From JBBAGC01 sp964491265 (GTDB lineage Bacteria; Spirochaetota; UBA4802; UBA5550): a DNA stretch of 64,000 bases. The translations under genes were made by a program, and so were the position numbers. This document shows positions 43,079 through 52,283 of the stretch, one piece after another. The stretch covers positions 229,811 through 293,810 of the forward strand of contig CAZBFP010000002.1 of the NCBI GenBank assembly GCA_964491265.1, read 5' to 3'. The notes below the pieces were generated by a model. That model saw only the letters and a program-made list of their open reading frames with translations. It made no database searches and was not told the origin of the DNA. Numbering within the stretch: position 1 is the stretch's first letter; the number at the start of each line of letters is the position of its first letter.

Positions 43079-43769
43079 TTTTGACAGGCTCGCTGTTTCT
43101 AAAGGGGATATGGTCCTTGATGCAGGGTGCGGCCTGGGGAGACACTCCATTGAGTTTATGAAAAGGGGAGCAAAAACCTGCTGTCTCGATCTTGATCTGG
43201 ACTGCTTAAGAAAGACAAGATTCACCATAGCGCAGATGCAGGTGAAAAGCGGTTTTGATAAGTCTGCAGACTTTATGGTTCATATAGGCGATGCCCTTAA
43301 TCTGCCATTTAAGAATGGTACTTTTGACCGGATAATCTGCTCTGAAGTGATGGAGCATGTTGATGATGATTTTAAAGCCTGTTCTGAACTTGCCAGGGTT
43401 CTGAAAAAGAATGGAAGAATCGCTATTACTGTGCCTACAATTTTCAGTGAACTTGTTTATGATGCACTTACCTATGAGTATTTTACTTCACCCGGCGGGC
43501 ATGTGCGGAAGTATCTCCCTAAGGAGCTTGCTCAGATTATGAGGGAGAACGGCCTTGAAATATATGCTGTTGATTTTAAACATTCATTCCATACAATATG
43601 GTGGATTATAAGAAGCGTAGTGGGGCTGCACAACAGCGAACATCCAATAACAAAGGGGTATCATAAATTTCTTCATCTTGGACTATATTCAAACTTTATG
43701 CGGAAAACAGAAAAGTTCTTTAACTACTTTTTCCCTAAAAGCATTATTCTTTACGCCTGGAAAAAATAG
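43065..43769 (+). CDS. class I SAM-dependent methyltransferase
   Basis: 234 residues. Rossmann-like fold: motif I VLDAGCGLGRHSIEF (about 17-31), acidic motif LDLDLDCL, motif D-x-L-N-LPF (GDALNLPF), FDRIICSEVMEHVDDD, GGHVRKYLPKELAQIM. UbiE/Ubi-G like small-molecule or glycan methyltransferase. Overlapping the GT gene by 14 bases, it likely methylates the sugar product or its lipid carrier. Exact substrate unknown. Confidence 0.9.
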   Translation: MLTVDFDRLAVSKGDMVLDAGCGLGRHSIEFMKRGAKTCCLDLDLDCLRKTRFTIAQMQVKSGFDKSADFMVHIGDALNLPFKNGTFDRIICSEVMEHVDDDFKACSELARVLKKNGRIAITVPTIFSELVYDALTYEYFTSPGGHVRKYLPKELAQIMRENGLEIYAVDFKHSFHTIWWIIRSVVGLHNSEHPITKGYHKFLHLGLYSNFMRKTEKFFNYFFPKSIILYAWKK

Positions 43770-43788
43770 AGGCCTTTAGTGGGCCTCT
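43768..43788 (-). terminator. convergent terminator embedded in the polA 3' end
   Basis: AGAGGCC (43768-43774) pairs with GGCCTCT (43782-43788) around a 7-nt loop. On the minus strand the stem is followed by ATTTTTTCC, a good U-tract for polA. The hairpin uses the last codons of polA and the last bases of the methyltransferase gene; only six bases separate the two stops. Confidence 0.75.
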
Positions 43789-46481
43789 TCCCAGTTTTTA
43801 CCCACACCAATATCTACAACCACAGGAACATTAAGATCAACAGCCTTTTCCATCCTGTCTTTAACAATTGATTTGAGATCATCCAGCTCATCCTCTTTTG
43901 CCTCAAAAACAAGCTCATCGTGCACCTGGATTATCATCTTCGATTTCATTTTGTTTCTGATTAAATCGTCATGTATCTGTATCATGGCAATTTTTATCAT
44001 GTCTGCTGATGTTCCCTGGATAGGCATATTTATTGCCACCCTTTCAGCCCCTTCCCGCATAAAAGATGTTGTTGATGTTATTTCCGGAACAGGCCTTTGT
44101 CTTCCAAGGAGGGTTTCCACATAACCGTGCTCTTTTGCAAATGCTATTGTTCTATCTATATATTTCCTGAAGCCGGGGTAGGTGGCAAAATATTTTTCAA
44201 TAAACAGTGCAGCATCCTTTACTCCGATTTCCGCCTGCTGTGAAAGGCCGTATGGCGAAACCCCGTATATTGTGGCAAAGTTTATTATTTTTGCCTGTCT
44301 TCTCATATCCGGTTTAATTTCATCAAGTGAGACCCCGAAAACGGAGGATGCAGTCATGCTGTGGATGTCTATCCCCTCCCGGAAAGCTTTCAGCATATTC
44401 TCATCATTGGAGTAGTGTGCAGCAAGGCGAAGCTCAATCTGTGAATAGTCTGCAGACATGAGGAGGCTCCCTTTCTCAGGAACAAAACCAGCTCTTATTT
44501 TTTTGCCGTAATCGTCTCTTGCAGGGATATTCTGCAGATTGGGGTCAGATGAGGATAGTCTCCCTGTTGCTGCAATGGTCTGGTTAAAGGAGGTATGTAT
44601 TCTCCCGGTTTTGGAACTTATAAGTTTAGGGAGGGCTTCTATGTATGTGTTCTGAAGTTTGCTCAGAGTTCTATATGAAATTAAATAATCTATTATTGGG
44701 TGTGTCCCCTGAAGGGTCTCAAGAACTTTTATGTCTGTGGAGAACCCGGTTTTAGTTTTCTTTACAGTTTTTAAGCCAAGCTTTTCAAAGAGAATTGAAG
44801 CAAGCTCCTTTGTTGAATTGATATTAAATTCCTGACCCGCTTCTTTATAAATATTTTTTTCGATCTCTGCAAGCATTGACATGGTATTCTTTCTCATTGC
44901 ATCAAAATGGGGAGTGTCGATTTTAACACCTGAAATCTCCATGGATGCGAGTACATCAATGAGCGGCAGTTCTATTTCATTGAAGAGTTTTACTAAACCC
45001 TTCTCTTTAAGTATGGGGGAAAAGACATTATACAAACGGAAGGTAATATCAGCGTCCTCAATAGCGTATTGAGCCAGTTTATCCATTGGCACATCAGTAA
45101 TTGATACTGCGTTTTTCCCTGTGCCCACAAGCTCCTTGAATGTGATTGTTTTGTAGTTAAGATGTTTTTCCGCAAGGTCATCCATGTTGTGGCGCCTTTC
45201 AGAGGGGTTGATGAGATAAGATGCTATCATTGTGTCGAAGTGTATTCCCCTCAGGTTTATCCCTGCGTTTTTTAAAACTATCAGGTCATATTTGATGTTC
45301 TGCCCGATTTTTTTTAAAGAGGGATTTTCCAGCAGAGGTTTAATCATTGAGATCGATTGTGACGGTTCAGGGAATTCCTCACTGAAGAGACCCCTGCTCT
45401 GAAGGGGGAGGAACCAGCCGCTTCTTTCTTTTATGGAGAAGGACATACCAACAAGTTCAGCTTCCACTGCCTGGATGGAATCGGTCTCTGTGTCAAATGT
45501 GAATATGCCGGCATTTTCAAGCTCGGTAATCATTGATGCCAGTTCATCATGTGTTCTGATTGTAATATAGTTTTTTTCTTCTACTGCGCTGCTGACGCTT
45601 AACACTGATCCTGATTCAGGGATGAAATCTTTAATAACAGAAATCATTTCCAGAGATTTAAAATAATCAAGGGCCTTTTCTGTATTTATGCCGTTAAAAC
45701 TCAGGTCTTCCAGAGCCAGATCAAGGGGAACATCTGTTCTGATAGTTACAAGTTTTCTGCTTAGAAAGGCCATATCTTTCCCTTCTTCAAGGAGGGTTTT
45801 TGTTTTACCCTTTATCGATTCAATATTAGTATAGATATTCTCAAGGGTGGAGTGTTCACTTATCAGTTTAAGAGCGGTTTTTTCGCCGATCCCCCTGACC
45901 CCTGGGATATTGTCTGATGAGTCACCCATGAGAGCCATGTAATCAATTATAAATTCCGGTTTAAGTCCTGTTTTTTCAACTATATTATTTTTGTCATATA
46001 TTTCATAATCTGCTATACCTTTTTTGTTGGCGTATATTTTCACATTTTCATCAAGAAGCTGGTATGCATCTTTGTCGCCTGTGACAAGATAAACATCAAG
46101 GAGTGGTGAAGCATATTTTTTTGCCATGGTCCCCAGGATATCATCAGCTTCAAAATCGGAGGATTCTATAACAGGTATGCCGATTTCTTTTACGAGATTT
46201 TTTATTTCATCGATCTGCGATCTTAAATCATCAGGCATCTTCTGTCTGTTAGCCTTGTACTCTTCATATATTCTGAAGCGGAACGATTTTGACGGCGGGT
46301 CAAAGGCAACAGCGAAATACTCGGGGGACTGTTCCTTTATAAGGCTCAGGATCATCCTTGCAAAGCCGAAAATGGCTGAAGTGTTCTGTCCTCTGGAGTT
46401 TACCAGGGGATTTTTTATGAAAGCAAAATATGCCCTGTAGCATAGAGCATGGCCGTCCACAATGAATAGTTTTTTTTCCAT
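43776..46481 (-). CDS. polA: DNA polymerase I
   Basis: 901 residues, three domains. 5' nuclease (about 1-290; MEKKLFIVDGHALCYRAYFAF, FDPPSKSFR, ALMGDSSDNIPGV), proofreading 3'-5' exonuclease (about 305-480; FTFDTETDS retains the catalytic Asp-Glu, plus YDLIVLK and YAIEDADIT), and polymerase (about 520-901; LQNIPARDDYGKKIR, ADYSQIELRLAAH, RRQAKIINFATIYG, IQVHDELVFEA). Okazaki-fragment processing and repair. Both nuclease domains appear functional. It follows the cyclic-nucleotide-binding gene by 10 bases. Confidence 0.97.
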   Translation of the reverse strand: MEKKLFIVDGHALCYRAYFAFIKNPLVNSRGQNTSAIFGFARMILSLIKEQSPEYFAVAFDPPSKSFRFRIYEEYKANRQKMPDDLRSQIDEIKNLVKEIGIPVIESSDFEADDILGTMAKKYASPLLDVYLVTGDKDAYQLLDENVKIYANKKGIADYEIYDKNNIVEKTGLKPEFIIDYMALMGDSSDNIPGVRGIGEKTALKLISEHSTLENIYTNIESIKGKTKTLLEEGKDMAFLSRKLVTIRTDVPLDLALEDLSFNGINTEKALDYFKSLEMISVIKDFIPESGSVLSVSSAVEEKNYITIRTHDELASMITELENAGIFTFDTETDSIQAVEAELVGMSFSIKERSGWFLPLQSRGLFSEEFPEPSQSISMIKPLLENPSLKKIGQNIKYDLIVLKNAGINLRGIHFDTMIASYLINPSERRHNMDDLAEKHLNYKTITFKELVGTGKNAVSITDVPMDKLAQYAIEDADITFRLYNVFSPILKEKGLVKLFNEIELPLIDVLASMEISGVKIDTPHFDAMRKNTMSMLAEIEKNIYKEAGQEFNINSTKELASILFEKLGLKTVKKTKTGFSTDIKVLETLQGTHPIIDYLISYRTLSKLQNTYIEALPKLISSKTGRIHTSFNQTIAATGRLSSSDPNLQNIPARDDYGKKIRAGFVPEKGSLLMSADYSQIELRLAAHYSNDENMLKAFREGIDIHSMTASSVFGVSLDEIKPDMRRQAKIINFATIYGVSPYGLSQQAEIGVKDAALFIEKYFATYPGFRKYIDRTIAFAKEHGYVETLLGRQRPVPEITSTTSFMREGAERVAINMPIQGTSADMIKIAMIQIHDDLIRNKMKSKMIIQVHDELVFEAKEDELDDLKSIVKDRMEKAVDLNVPVVVDIGVGKNWEEAH

Positions 46482-46491
46482 TTATATTTCC

Positions 46492-46887
46492 TTAAACTAC
46501 CTGGGTTTCCTTGACCCTGTTTAATTCACTGATCTTGCCGATCAGTATCTCGTCTGTTTTTGCCAGCCTTTGAGCGAGGATGTGAACCATTTTTGCTGCA
46601 AACTGCGGATTTTTCAGGAGAAAGGCTTTGAGCTGGGTAACATTATCAATATAAGCAAGTTTAACATCACCAATAGATCGTACAGTGGCGCTTCGGGGTG
46701 TATTAGTGAAGAGTGAAATTTCTCCGAAAAAATCTCCTTTGGTGAGCCTGGCAACAACTATCTGGTTGTCGCCATCCCCGAGAATTATACTCACTTCTCC
46801 ATCAAGTATTATATACATCCTGTGTTCAAGCTGGCCCGCTTTAATTATGTTTTCAGCGTTCTGAAAATACATTATATTTTTGGACAT
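46492..46887 (-). CDS. cyclic nucleotide-binding (CAP-ED) domain protein
   Basis: 131 residues, a single beta-roll cyclic nucleotide-binding domain (MYIILDGEVSIILGD, KGDFFGEISLFTNTPRSATVRS with the phosphate-binding GEISL...RSATV) followed by a short C-helix. No helix-turn-helix or kinase domain is attached, so it is a stand-alone sensor or regulatory subunit. AGGGAT-type ribosome binding site. It probably forms an operon with polA. Confidence 0.88.
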   Translation of the reverse strand: MSKNIMYFQNAENIIKAGQLEHRMYIILDGEVSIILGDGDNQIVVARLTKGDFFGEISLFTNTPRSATVRSIGDVKLAYIDNVTQLKAFLLKNPQFAAKMVHILAQRLAKTDEILIGKISELNRVKETQVV

Positions 46888-47014
46888 GATCCCTCCGCTA
46901 TGTATGAATACCCATGTAATAAGGACTATGCAGCCTGTGAGCCGGTCAATTATTAATGGGGTTTATTTCAGGATATTGCAAAGGTATGATATTATTAATG
47001 ACGGGGCAAGTCTT

Positions 47015-48937
47015 TTATTTTCTTATGAGAAATGAAACAATTTTTGAAATAAGTTCATTCCTGTCAATCGGTTTGCTCAGGTAATCATTGAAGCCGCTTC
47101 CAAGGTATTTCTCCCTGTCACCTGAAAGGGCGTGGGCAGTTTGTGCAATTACAGGAGTATTGATTTTTTTATCTCTGATGCGGGAGAGAACTTCCAGGCC
47201 ATCCATCCCCGGCATCTGAATATCGAGCAGTACAAGGTCTATCCCTGATTTATCTGCCAGAATTTTTAGAGCTTCCTCTCCTGAGCCGGCATAGACAGTA
47301 TTCAGCCCTGCTTTCTGCAGCAAAGCTGAGGTGAATTTATAGGATAATTCATGATCATCTACTATTAGAACTTTTTTGTTTTTTAATTCATCACGTGTGG
47401 AGAGATCGACTTTATTTTTAAGAATCTTTTTCTTCTTTATGCCTGTTTCAATGATCCTGTACTCAATGGGGAAATAAAACCTTGAGCCTTTACCTTTTTC
47501 AGATTCTACAGAAATGTCTGTACCGAGGATTTTTAAAATATTACGGACGATGTTCAGGCCCAGTCCCGCACCGTCATGCCTGCGGGTCATTGACTGGTCC
47601 TCCTGTCTGAAGCGGTCAAATATTATTTCAAGATTATCTTTGTTTATCCCATCCCCTGTATCTTCAACAAATAAGAGGAGTTTCTCATTATCAATAATCT
47701 TATAACCGAAAACTATTTTCCCGGAATTAGTGAATTTAATGGCGTTGGAAATGAGATTATTAAACACCTGCATAAGCCTGTTCCGGTCACTGAGAAGAAA
47801 AATATTACCGCTCTCTTCAGGTATGTCAGAATAGAAGTGGAGTTTCATTTTCCCCAGGGTTTTTATCCTCTTCTGAAAAACATTATAGGCTTCCTGTATC
47901 AGTTCATTGACTGAAAATAATTCATTAAAAATTTCGAATTCACCATTTTCGATTTTAGCAGAATCGAGTATGTCATTGACCAGATTTAAAAGCTGCTCTG
48001 TATTACTCTGGATAATGCTGTGATACTCCTCTTTCTCCTTTCTTGATAGCTTCTCCTCAGAAAGAATTCTGGAAAAGCCGATAATGCTGTTTAAGGGGGT
48101 GCGTATTTCATGGGACATGTTTGCCAGAAATGCTGATTTCAGTTTTTCACTCTCCTCAGCTTTTATCCTGGCCTTTATCAGCATATTCTCATAATTTTTT
48201 TTTGCTGTGATATCCTGCACCAGCCCTGTTATTATAACATTATTGTCATTGTTTTTTTCAGTTCTGTATGATACAAATACATGCTTTGTCTCATTATCAG
48301 GGAAAAGGAGGCGGATTTCGAGCATGTCTGAAATTTGGGAATTAGAACTTAGTTTGTTGTAATGTTCTTCAACTGCAGGTTTTGATTCCGGATGAAGCAC
48401 CATTAAAAAATCTGTGTATCTGAAATTTTCTCCCAGTTCATCAGCCCGAAAAATATTTTTACACTCTTCAGAGCAGGTCAGGATATCCTGCTCCGCCGCA
48501 TAAGTCCATGTCCCTATACTGGCAATTTTCTGAACCTGCAGGAGGTTGGCCTCCCTTTTTTTTGTTCTATCAATATCAACGTTGATTCCTGAGATAATCA
48601 GGGGATTCCCTGAATTGTCCCGCTCTGTAATCCACCCCCTTGTCATTACCCATTTCCATGAGCCTCTACCTGTCATGATTCTGAACTCATCATGATAATC
48701 GGGGGTTTCGCCTCGGAGGTACTTAAGATAGGCGCTTACAGCAGATGAGACATCGTCAGGGTGAAGCCTGTCGAGCCACATATTAAAATCGGTATCTCCT
48801 GCTTCATCTGAATACTCAAGCATGGTAAGCCAGTCATTATCAAGCTGGATTCTCCCTGTGGGGATGTGAATATTCCATTTGCCTGTAATAACATTACAGG
48901 TATAATTTTCAGAAAGGAGTTTTAAGTCCTGGTTCAT
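47015..48937 (-). CDS. hybrid sensor histidine kinase with PAS domains and receiver
   Basis: 640 residues, no signal peptide or membrane helix. Two PAS domains (about 15-130 and 135-250, PAS_3/PAC-type with WKWVMTRGWITERDNSGNPL), HisKA (about 268-330, FLANMSHEIRTPLNSIIGFS with the phospho-His), HATPase (about 375-490, NRLMQVFNNLISNAIKFT, VEDTGDGI, GAGLGLNIV), and a C-terminal receiver (about 515-635, KKVLIVDDHELSYK, LVLLDIQMPGMDGLEVL). A cytosolic hybrid kinase whose final response regulator or phosphotransfer partner is not adjacent. Confidence 0.95.
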   Translation of the reverse strand: MNQDLKLLSENYTCNVITGKWNIHIPTGRIQLDNDWLTMLEYSDEAGDTDFNMWLDRLHPDDVSSAVSAYLKYLRGETPDYHDEFRIMTGRGSWKWVMTRGWITERDNSGNPLIISGINVDIDRTKKREANLLQVQKIASIGTWTYAAEQDILTCSEECKNIFRADELGENFRYTDFLMVLHPESKPAVEEHYNKLSSNSQISDMLEIRLLFPDNETKHVFVSYRTEKNNDNNVIITGLVQDITAKKNYENMLIKARIKAEESEKLKSAFLANMSHEIRTPLNSIIGFSRILSEEKLSRKEKEEYHSIIQSNTEQLLNLVNDILDSAKIENGEFEIFNELFSVNELIQEAYNVFQKRIKTLGKMKLHFYSDIPEESGNIFLLSDRNRLMQVFNNLISNAIKFTNSGKIVFGYKIIDNEKLLLFVEDTGDGINKDNLEIIFDRFRQEDQSMTRRHDGAGLGLNIVRNILKILGTDISVESEKGKGSRFYFPIEYRIIETGIKKKKILKNKVDLSTRDELKNKKVLIVDDHELSYKFTSALLQKAGLNTVYAGSGEEALKILADKSGIDLVLLDIQMPGMDGLEVLSRIRDKKINTPVIAQTAHALSGDREKYLGSGFNDYLSKPIDRNELISKIVSFLIRK

Positions 48938-48986
48938 TTGCTATAACTTTTTCCTGGAATATTATGTCGCTAACTATAATGGAGTT

Positions 48987-49015
48987 ATTTATGCAAAAAA
49001 ACAATTTTTTGTCAA
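48987..49015 (-). promoter_or_regulatory. promoter of the hybrid histidine kinase
   Basis: On the minus strand TTGACA (49010-49015), 17-bp spacer rich in A and T, ATAAAT (48987-48992), about 50 bases before the ATG. Perfect -35 and near-consensus -10. Confidence 0.6.
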
Positions 49016-49088
49016 TATTTATTTGTAAGTAATATTGTGCTGATATTACGGGAAAAGCTCTTTGGTAAGGAATGGGTGTAGAAAAAAG

Positions 49089-49116
49089 TTGACATTTAAA
49101 ATGATAAGTGTATATT
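49089..49116 (+). promoter_or_regulatory. promoter of the toxin-antitoxin pair
   Basis: TTGACA (49089-49094), 16-bp spacer, TATATT (49111-49116), with the antitoxin ATG 30 bases further on. Its -10 is covered by the operator described separately. Confidence 0.65.
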
Positions 49117-49130
49117 AGAAGTGTACACTT
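49106..49130 (+). promoter_or_regulatory. palindromic operator of the toxin-antitoxin pair
   Basis: A perfect 12-bp palindrome AAGTGTACACTT (49119-49130) next to a second, imperfect copy AAGTGTATATTA (49106-49117). They overlap the -10 and the expected transcription start, the usual place for antitoxin or toxin-antitoxin autorepression. Confidence 0.65.
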
Positions 49131-49145
49131 TAGATGGAGAAGAAA

Positions 49146-49385
49146 ATGGAAATTACAGCAAAAGAATTGAGGGGTAAGCCTGTGCGGATTATCGAACAGG
49201 CTGCACGCGGTACAGAAGTTGTTATAACTGTGCGCGGGAAAAAAATGGCAAGGCTGATCCCTTACAAATCGGATAAAGTAACAAATATATCTGAAGATGA
49301 AATCTTCGGAATATGGAATGATAAAGGTGAAGCAGAAAATGTTGATGAATATGTCAGATCAATGAGGAAGGGGAGAAAATTTTGA
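49146..49385 (+). CDS. type II antitoxin, Phd/YefM family
   Basis: 79 residues from ATG 49146, chosen for the GGAG at 49136; an ATG at 49134 overlaps that site. The N-terminal fold MEITAKELRGKPVRIIEQA then VVITVRGKKMARLIPYK matches Phd/YefM DNA-binding domains; the acidic C-terminus (DEIFGIWNDKGEAENVDEY) would wrap the toxin. It is directly followed by the PIN toxin with a 4-base overlap. Confidence 0.88.
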   Translation: MEITAKELRGKPVRIIEQAARGTEVVITVRGKKMARLIPYKSDKVTNISEDEIFGIWNDKGEAENVDEYVRSMRKGRKF

Positions 49386-49759
49386 TAATTGATACTGATG
49401 TAATAATATGGGAGCTGCGGGGGAATTTAAACCCGAAAAAGATTATTCATGAAAATATTCCATTCTGTATATCAGTTATTACATACATGGAACTTGTTCA
49501 GGGGATGAGAAATAAGGGTGAACTGAATACATTTATAAAACAGCTGACAAGCTGGGGTGTTAACATCATTCAGATCAATAATGATATATCCACCCGGGCA
49601 ATGATATATGTTGAGGAATATTCATTGAGTCACTCTATGGAGCTGGCAGATGCTTTAATTGCCGCAACCTGCGTTAATAACTCCGAAATTCTTCTAACAG
49701 CAAATGAAAAGCATTATAAGCATATACCTAATATTCAACTAGCGAAATTCAGGCCCTGA
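49382..49759 (+). CDS. vapC: PIN-domain ribonuclease toxin, VapC family
   Basis: 125 residues, TTG start overlapping the antitoxin stop (TTGA). PIN fold with acidic residues in MIIDTDVIIWELR (first Asp), SVITYMELVQG (Glu) and MELADALIAATC (Asp), then ILLTANEKHY in the fourth-site region. Expected to be a Mg2+-dependent RNase neutralised by the adjacent antitoxin. The rare TTG and the overlap suggest low, coupled translation. Its end overlaps the trpA end by 11 bases on the opposite strand. Confidence 0.9.
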   Translation: MIIDTDVIIWELRGNLNPKKIIHENIPFCISVITYMELVQGMRNKGELNTFIKQLTSWGVNIIQINNDISTRAMIYVEEYSLSHSMELADALIAATCVNNSEILLTANEKHYKHIPNIQLAKFRP

Positions 49760-50504
49760 AAAGACCGACATCACTGAAAAGTTTATCAACAAATTCCCCG
49801 TAAGACTCAATATCTTTCTTTTTAAGCAATTCTGCAAGCACTGTACCCATAATGAAACCGTCAGAATTTTTAAGCGCCTCTACTGCAGATGAACTATCTC
49901 TTATACCGAATCCGAGAACCACAGGGGATGATGAAAGTTCCCCTGCAAGTTTTATCTTCCCCCTAGTCTCCTCATCAAGGGTGAACCCCCCGCCGGTTAT
50001 CCCTCTTTTGGAAATAAAGTAGATAAAGGGCGAATTATTTCCGGAAATCCCTTTAATCGCTTCATCACTGCTTTCAGGTGTAATAAAATTTACAAGAGGT
50101 ATCTTAACCGGAGGATCAAGTTCTCTGAAAAAATTTCTTTCGCAGAATGGGATGTCAGGTATAATAAGTCCACTGATTCCGTAGTCTCTGCTTAAACTGT
50201 TAAGTTCTTCAGCCCCCCTGTTGAATATGATATTTGAATATGTCATGAGGTATATATCTTTATTGTTCCCTGCCAGATCCCGAATCTCTTTGAGGCAGGA
50301 TATAAGATCATTAAAGGTAAATCCATTCGAAAGGACATGGTGAGATGCCTCAGCAATTACCGGTCCGTCAGCAATAGGATCGCTGAATGGGACACCTATT
50401 TCAAGAAAATCGAAATGTTCAAGCCCCTTTACTGCAGCTTTTATAAAGGTCTCCCTGTCCGGGTAGGAGCACATTAAGTAGAATCCATTGTATTTTTTTT
50501 TCAT
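49749..50504 (-). CDS. trpA: tryptophan synthase alpha chain
   Basis: 251 residues. Cleaves indole-3-glycerol phosphate to indole and glyceraldehyde 3-phosphate. Catalytic Glu in FLEIGVPFSDP and Asp in PIADGPVI are kept; PDIPFCE, YFISKRGITGGG and GFGIRDSS form the phosphate site. Slightly shorter than the usual 265 residues at the N-terminus. Starts inside the end of trpB (4-base overlap). Last gene of trpDCFBA. Confidence 0.95.
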   Translation of the reverse strand: MKKKYNGFYLMCSYPDRETFIKAAVKGLEHFDFLEIGVPFSDPIADGPVIAEASHHVLSNGFTFNDLISCLKEIRDLAGNNKDIYLMTYSNIIFNRGAEELNSLSRDYGISGLIIPDIPFCERNFFRELDPPVKIPLVNFITPESSDEAIKGISGNNSPFIYFISKRGITGGGFTLDEETRGKIKLAGELSSSPVVLGFGIRDSSSAVEALKNSDGFIMGTVLAELLKKKDIESYGEFVDKLFSDVGLFRA

Positions 50505-51679
50505 TGCTTCACCTCATTAAAAATTATCCCCAGATCCTTGTCGCCTCTTCCGGAAAGATTAATAATAATATCGCTCCCTGCAAAACGATCCCTGTTATTG
50601 AGAACATACCCTATGGCGTGGCTGCTCTCAAGAGCGGGGATTATCCCCTCAAGTTTTGTAACTCTTTTAAGTGCTTCAAGTGCTTCTGAATCTGAACAGG
50701 ATACATAATCCACAAGTTTTTCATCCTTCCAGTAGCTGTGCTCAGGACCCACGCCGGGATAATCAAGTCCGGCAGATATGGAGTGGCCTTCAATAATCTG
50801 CCCTTCCACATTCTGAAGAAGATAGGTTAAATTGCCGTGAAGAATTCCCGGCCTCCCCAGGGTAAGTGAGCAGCAGTGGTCCCCTTCAGCATCTGACCTC
50901 CCTCCTGCCTCAACCCCGATCAGCTTGATGCCGCTGTTTATCATGGGATAGAAGAGCCCTGCTGCATTGCTCCCGCCGCCGATGCAGGCAACCGCATAAT
51001 CAGGGAGTTTCCCTTTTTTTGCATGGAACTGTGCAAGTGCCTCTTCCCCGATTATTTTCTGGAAATCACGCACTATCATGGGGAAGGGGTGTGCGCTCCC
51101 CACTGTGCCGATCAGATAATATGTATTTCGGCAGTTCTCTACCCAGTCCCTGATCGCCTCATTCATGGCGTCCTTAAGTGTCTTTGATCCGCTTGTTACA
51201 GGAACAACCCTGGCGCCCAGGAGCTCCATCCTTTTCACATTAGGGGCCTGGCGCCGCACATCGAGCTCACCCATGTATATTACGCATTCAAGACCCATGA
51301 GGGCGCATACTGTTGCTGTTGCCACTCCATGCTGTCCTGCTCCGGTTTCAGCTATTATGCGTGTTTTCCCCATGTGCCTTGCCAGCAGAATCTGCCCCAG
51401 TGCATTATTGATTTTATGAGCACCTGTGTGGAGAAGGTCCTCTCTTTTCAGATATATGCTGCACCCTGCTTCAGCGGAGAGATTCTTTGCAAAATATAAA
51501 GGGGTTGCTCTTCCGGCGTAATCCTCAAGGAATGTCTTCAGTTCAGCCTTTGATTCATCACTGCTGCAGAAGCTTTTGTAAGCCCCTTCAAGTTCATTTA
51601 TTATATTGATAAGGGTTTCAGGGACAAAGCGCCCGCCGAATTTCCCGAAGTAGCCGCTGCCGTCAGGCATCTGTTCCAT
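50501..51679 (-). CDS. trpB: tryptophan synthase beta chain
   Basis: 392 residues. PLP enzyme joining indole with serine. FGKFGGRFVPETL at the N-terminus, the PLP lysine in HTGAHKINNALGQ (about residue 84), GAGQHGVATATVCA, and the phosphate loop CIGGGSNAAG; catalytic Glu is in EAGG-type region (VEAGGRSDAEG). The ATG at 51679 lies inside trpF (17-base overlap); the second in-frame ATG at 51670 is also plausible. Confidence 0.96.
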   Translation of the reverse strand: MEQMPDGSGYFGKFGGRFVPETLINIINELEGAYKSFCSSDESKAELKTFLEDYAGRATPLYFAKNLSAEAGCSIYLKREDLLHTGAHKINNALGQILLARHMGKTRIIAETGAGQHGVATATVCALMGLECVIYMGELDVRRQAPNVKRMELLGARVVPVTSGSKTLKDAMNEAIRDWVENCRNTYYLIGTVGSAHPFPMIVRDFQKIIGEEALAQFHAKKGKLPDYAVACIGGGSNAAGLFYPMINSGIKLIGVEAGGRSDAEGDHCCSLTLGRPGILHGNLTYLLQNVEGQIIEGHSISAGLDYPGVGPEHSYWKDEKLVDYVSCSDSEALEALKRVTKLEGIIPALESSHAIGYVLNNRDRFAGSDIIINLSGRGDKDLGIIFNEVKQ

Positions 51680-52283
51680 TTTCCGCCTCCATTATTATTG
51701 AAAAGATTTCACGCATTTTATGTGAAGATTTTATCCCCCTGGCTGTTTCTATACCTGATGATATATCCACACCAAAGGGTTGAGCTTCTATGATAATTTT
51801 TTTTAAATTGCTGCTGTTAACCCCGCCGGCAATAATAGTTCTGTTTATCAGAGGGTAATTATTAAGTATTTCATGGTGAAAGCTCTTGCCTGTCCCTCCA
51901 TATTCATTATCACTGAATGCATCAAGAAGGATAAACTCCGCTGAAGATTTATCAGGGAGTTCATTTGCCCCTTTTACTCTAAAAGCTTCAATTATTGGTA
52001 GAAAGCCTTTAAGCTCTCTTGCTGTTGATTTATCATAGACCTGAAGCATGTCAAGCCTGGCAATCTCTGCTGTTCTTTTGATTTCATCAACGCTGCTCTT
52101 TACAAAGACTCCGGTTTTAAGAATGCCTGTTCCTTTAAGGATGCCGGAAAATTCCGCTCCCTTTTCAGCTGTTATAAAACGATCCGATTTTTCATGGAAA
52201 ATGAAGCCCACAGATGAGACAGGGAGCATGGCTGCACATTCAATATCCTGACTTCTTGTAAAGCCGCAGAATTTAACGAACAT
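51663..52283 (-). CDS. trpF: phosphoribosylanthranilate isomerase
   Basis: 206 residues, TIM barrel. Catalytic Cys in VKFCGFTRSQDIECA and Asp in FILLDAFSDNEYGGTGKSF; phosphate loop IAGGVNSSN and VDISSGIE(T). The strand-2 motif is GFIFHEKSDRFI rather than the commoner GFVFxxxSPR, a minor variation. Overlaps trpC by 11 bases and trpB by 17. Confidence 0.94.
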   Translation of the reverse strand: MFVKFCGFTRSQDIECAAMLPVSSVGFIFHEKSDRFITAEKGAEFSGILKGTGILKTGVFVKSSVDEIKRTAEIARLDMLQVYDKSTARELKGFLPIIEAFRVKGANELPDKSSAEFILLDAFSDNEYGGTGKSFHHEILNNYPLINRTIIAGGVNSSNLKKIIIEAQPFGVDISSGIETARGIKSSHKMREIFSIIMEAENGTDA

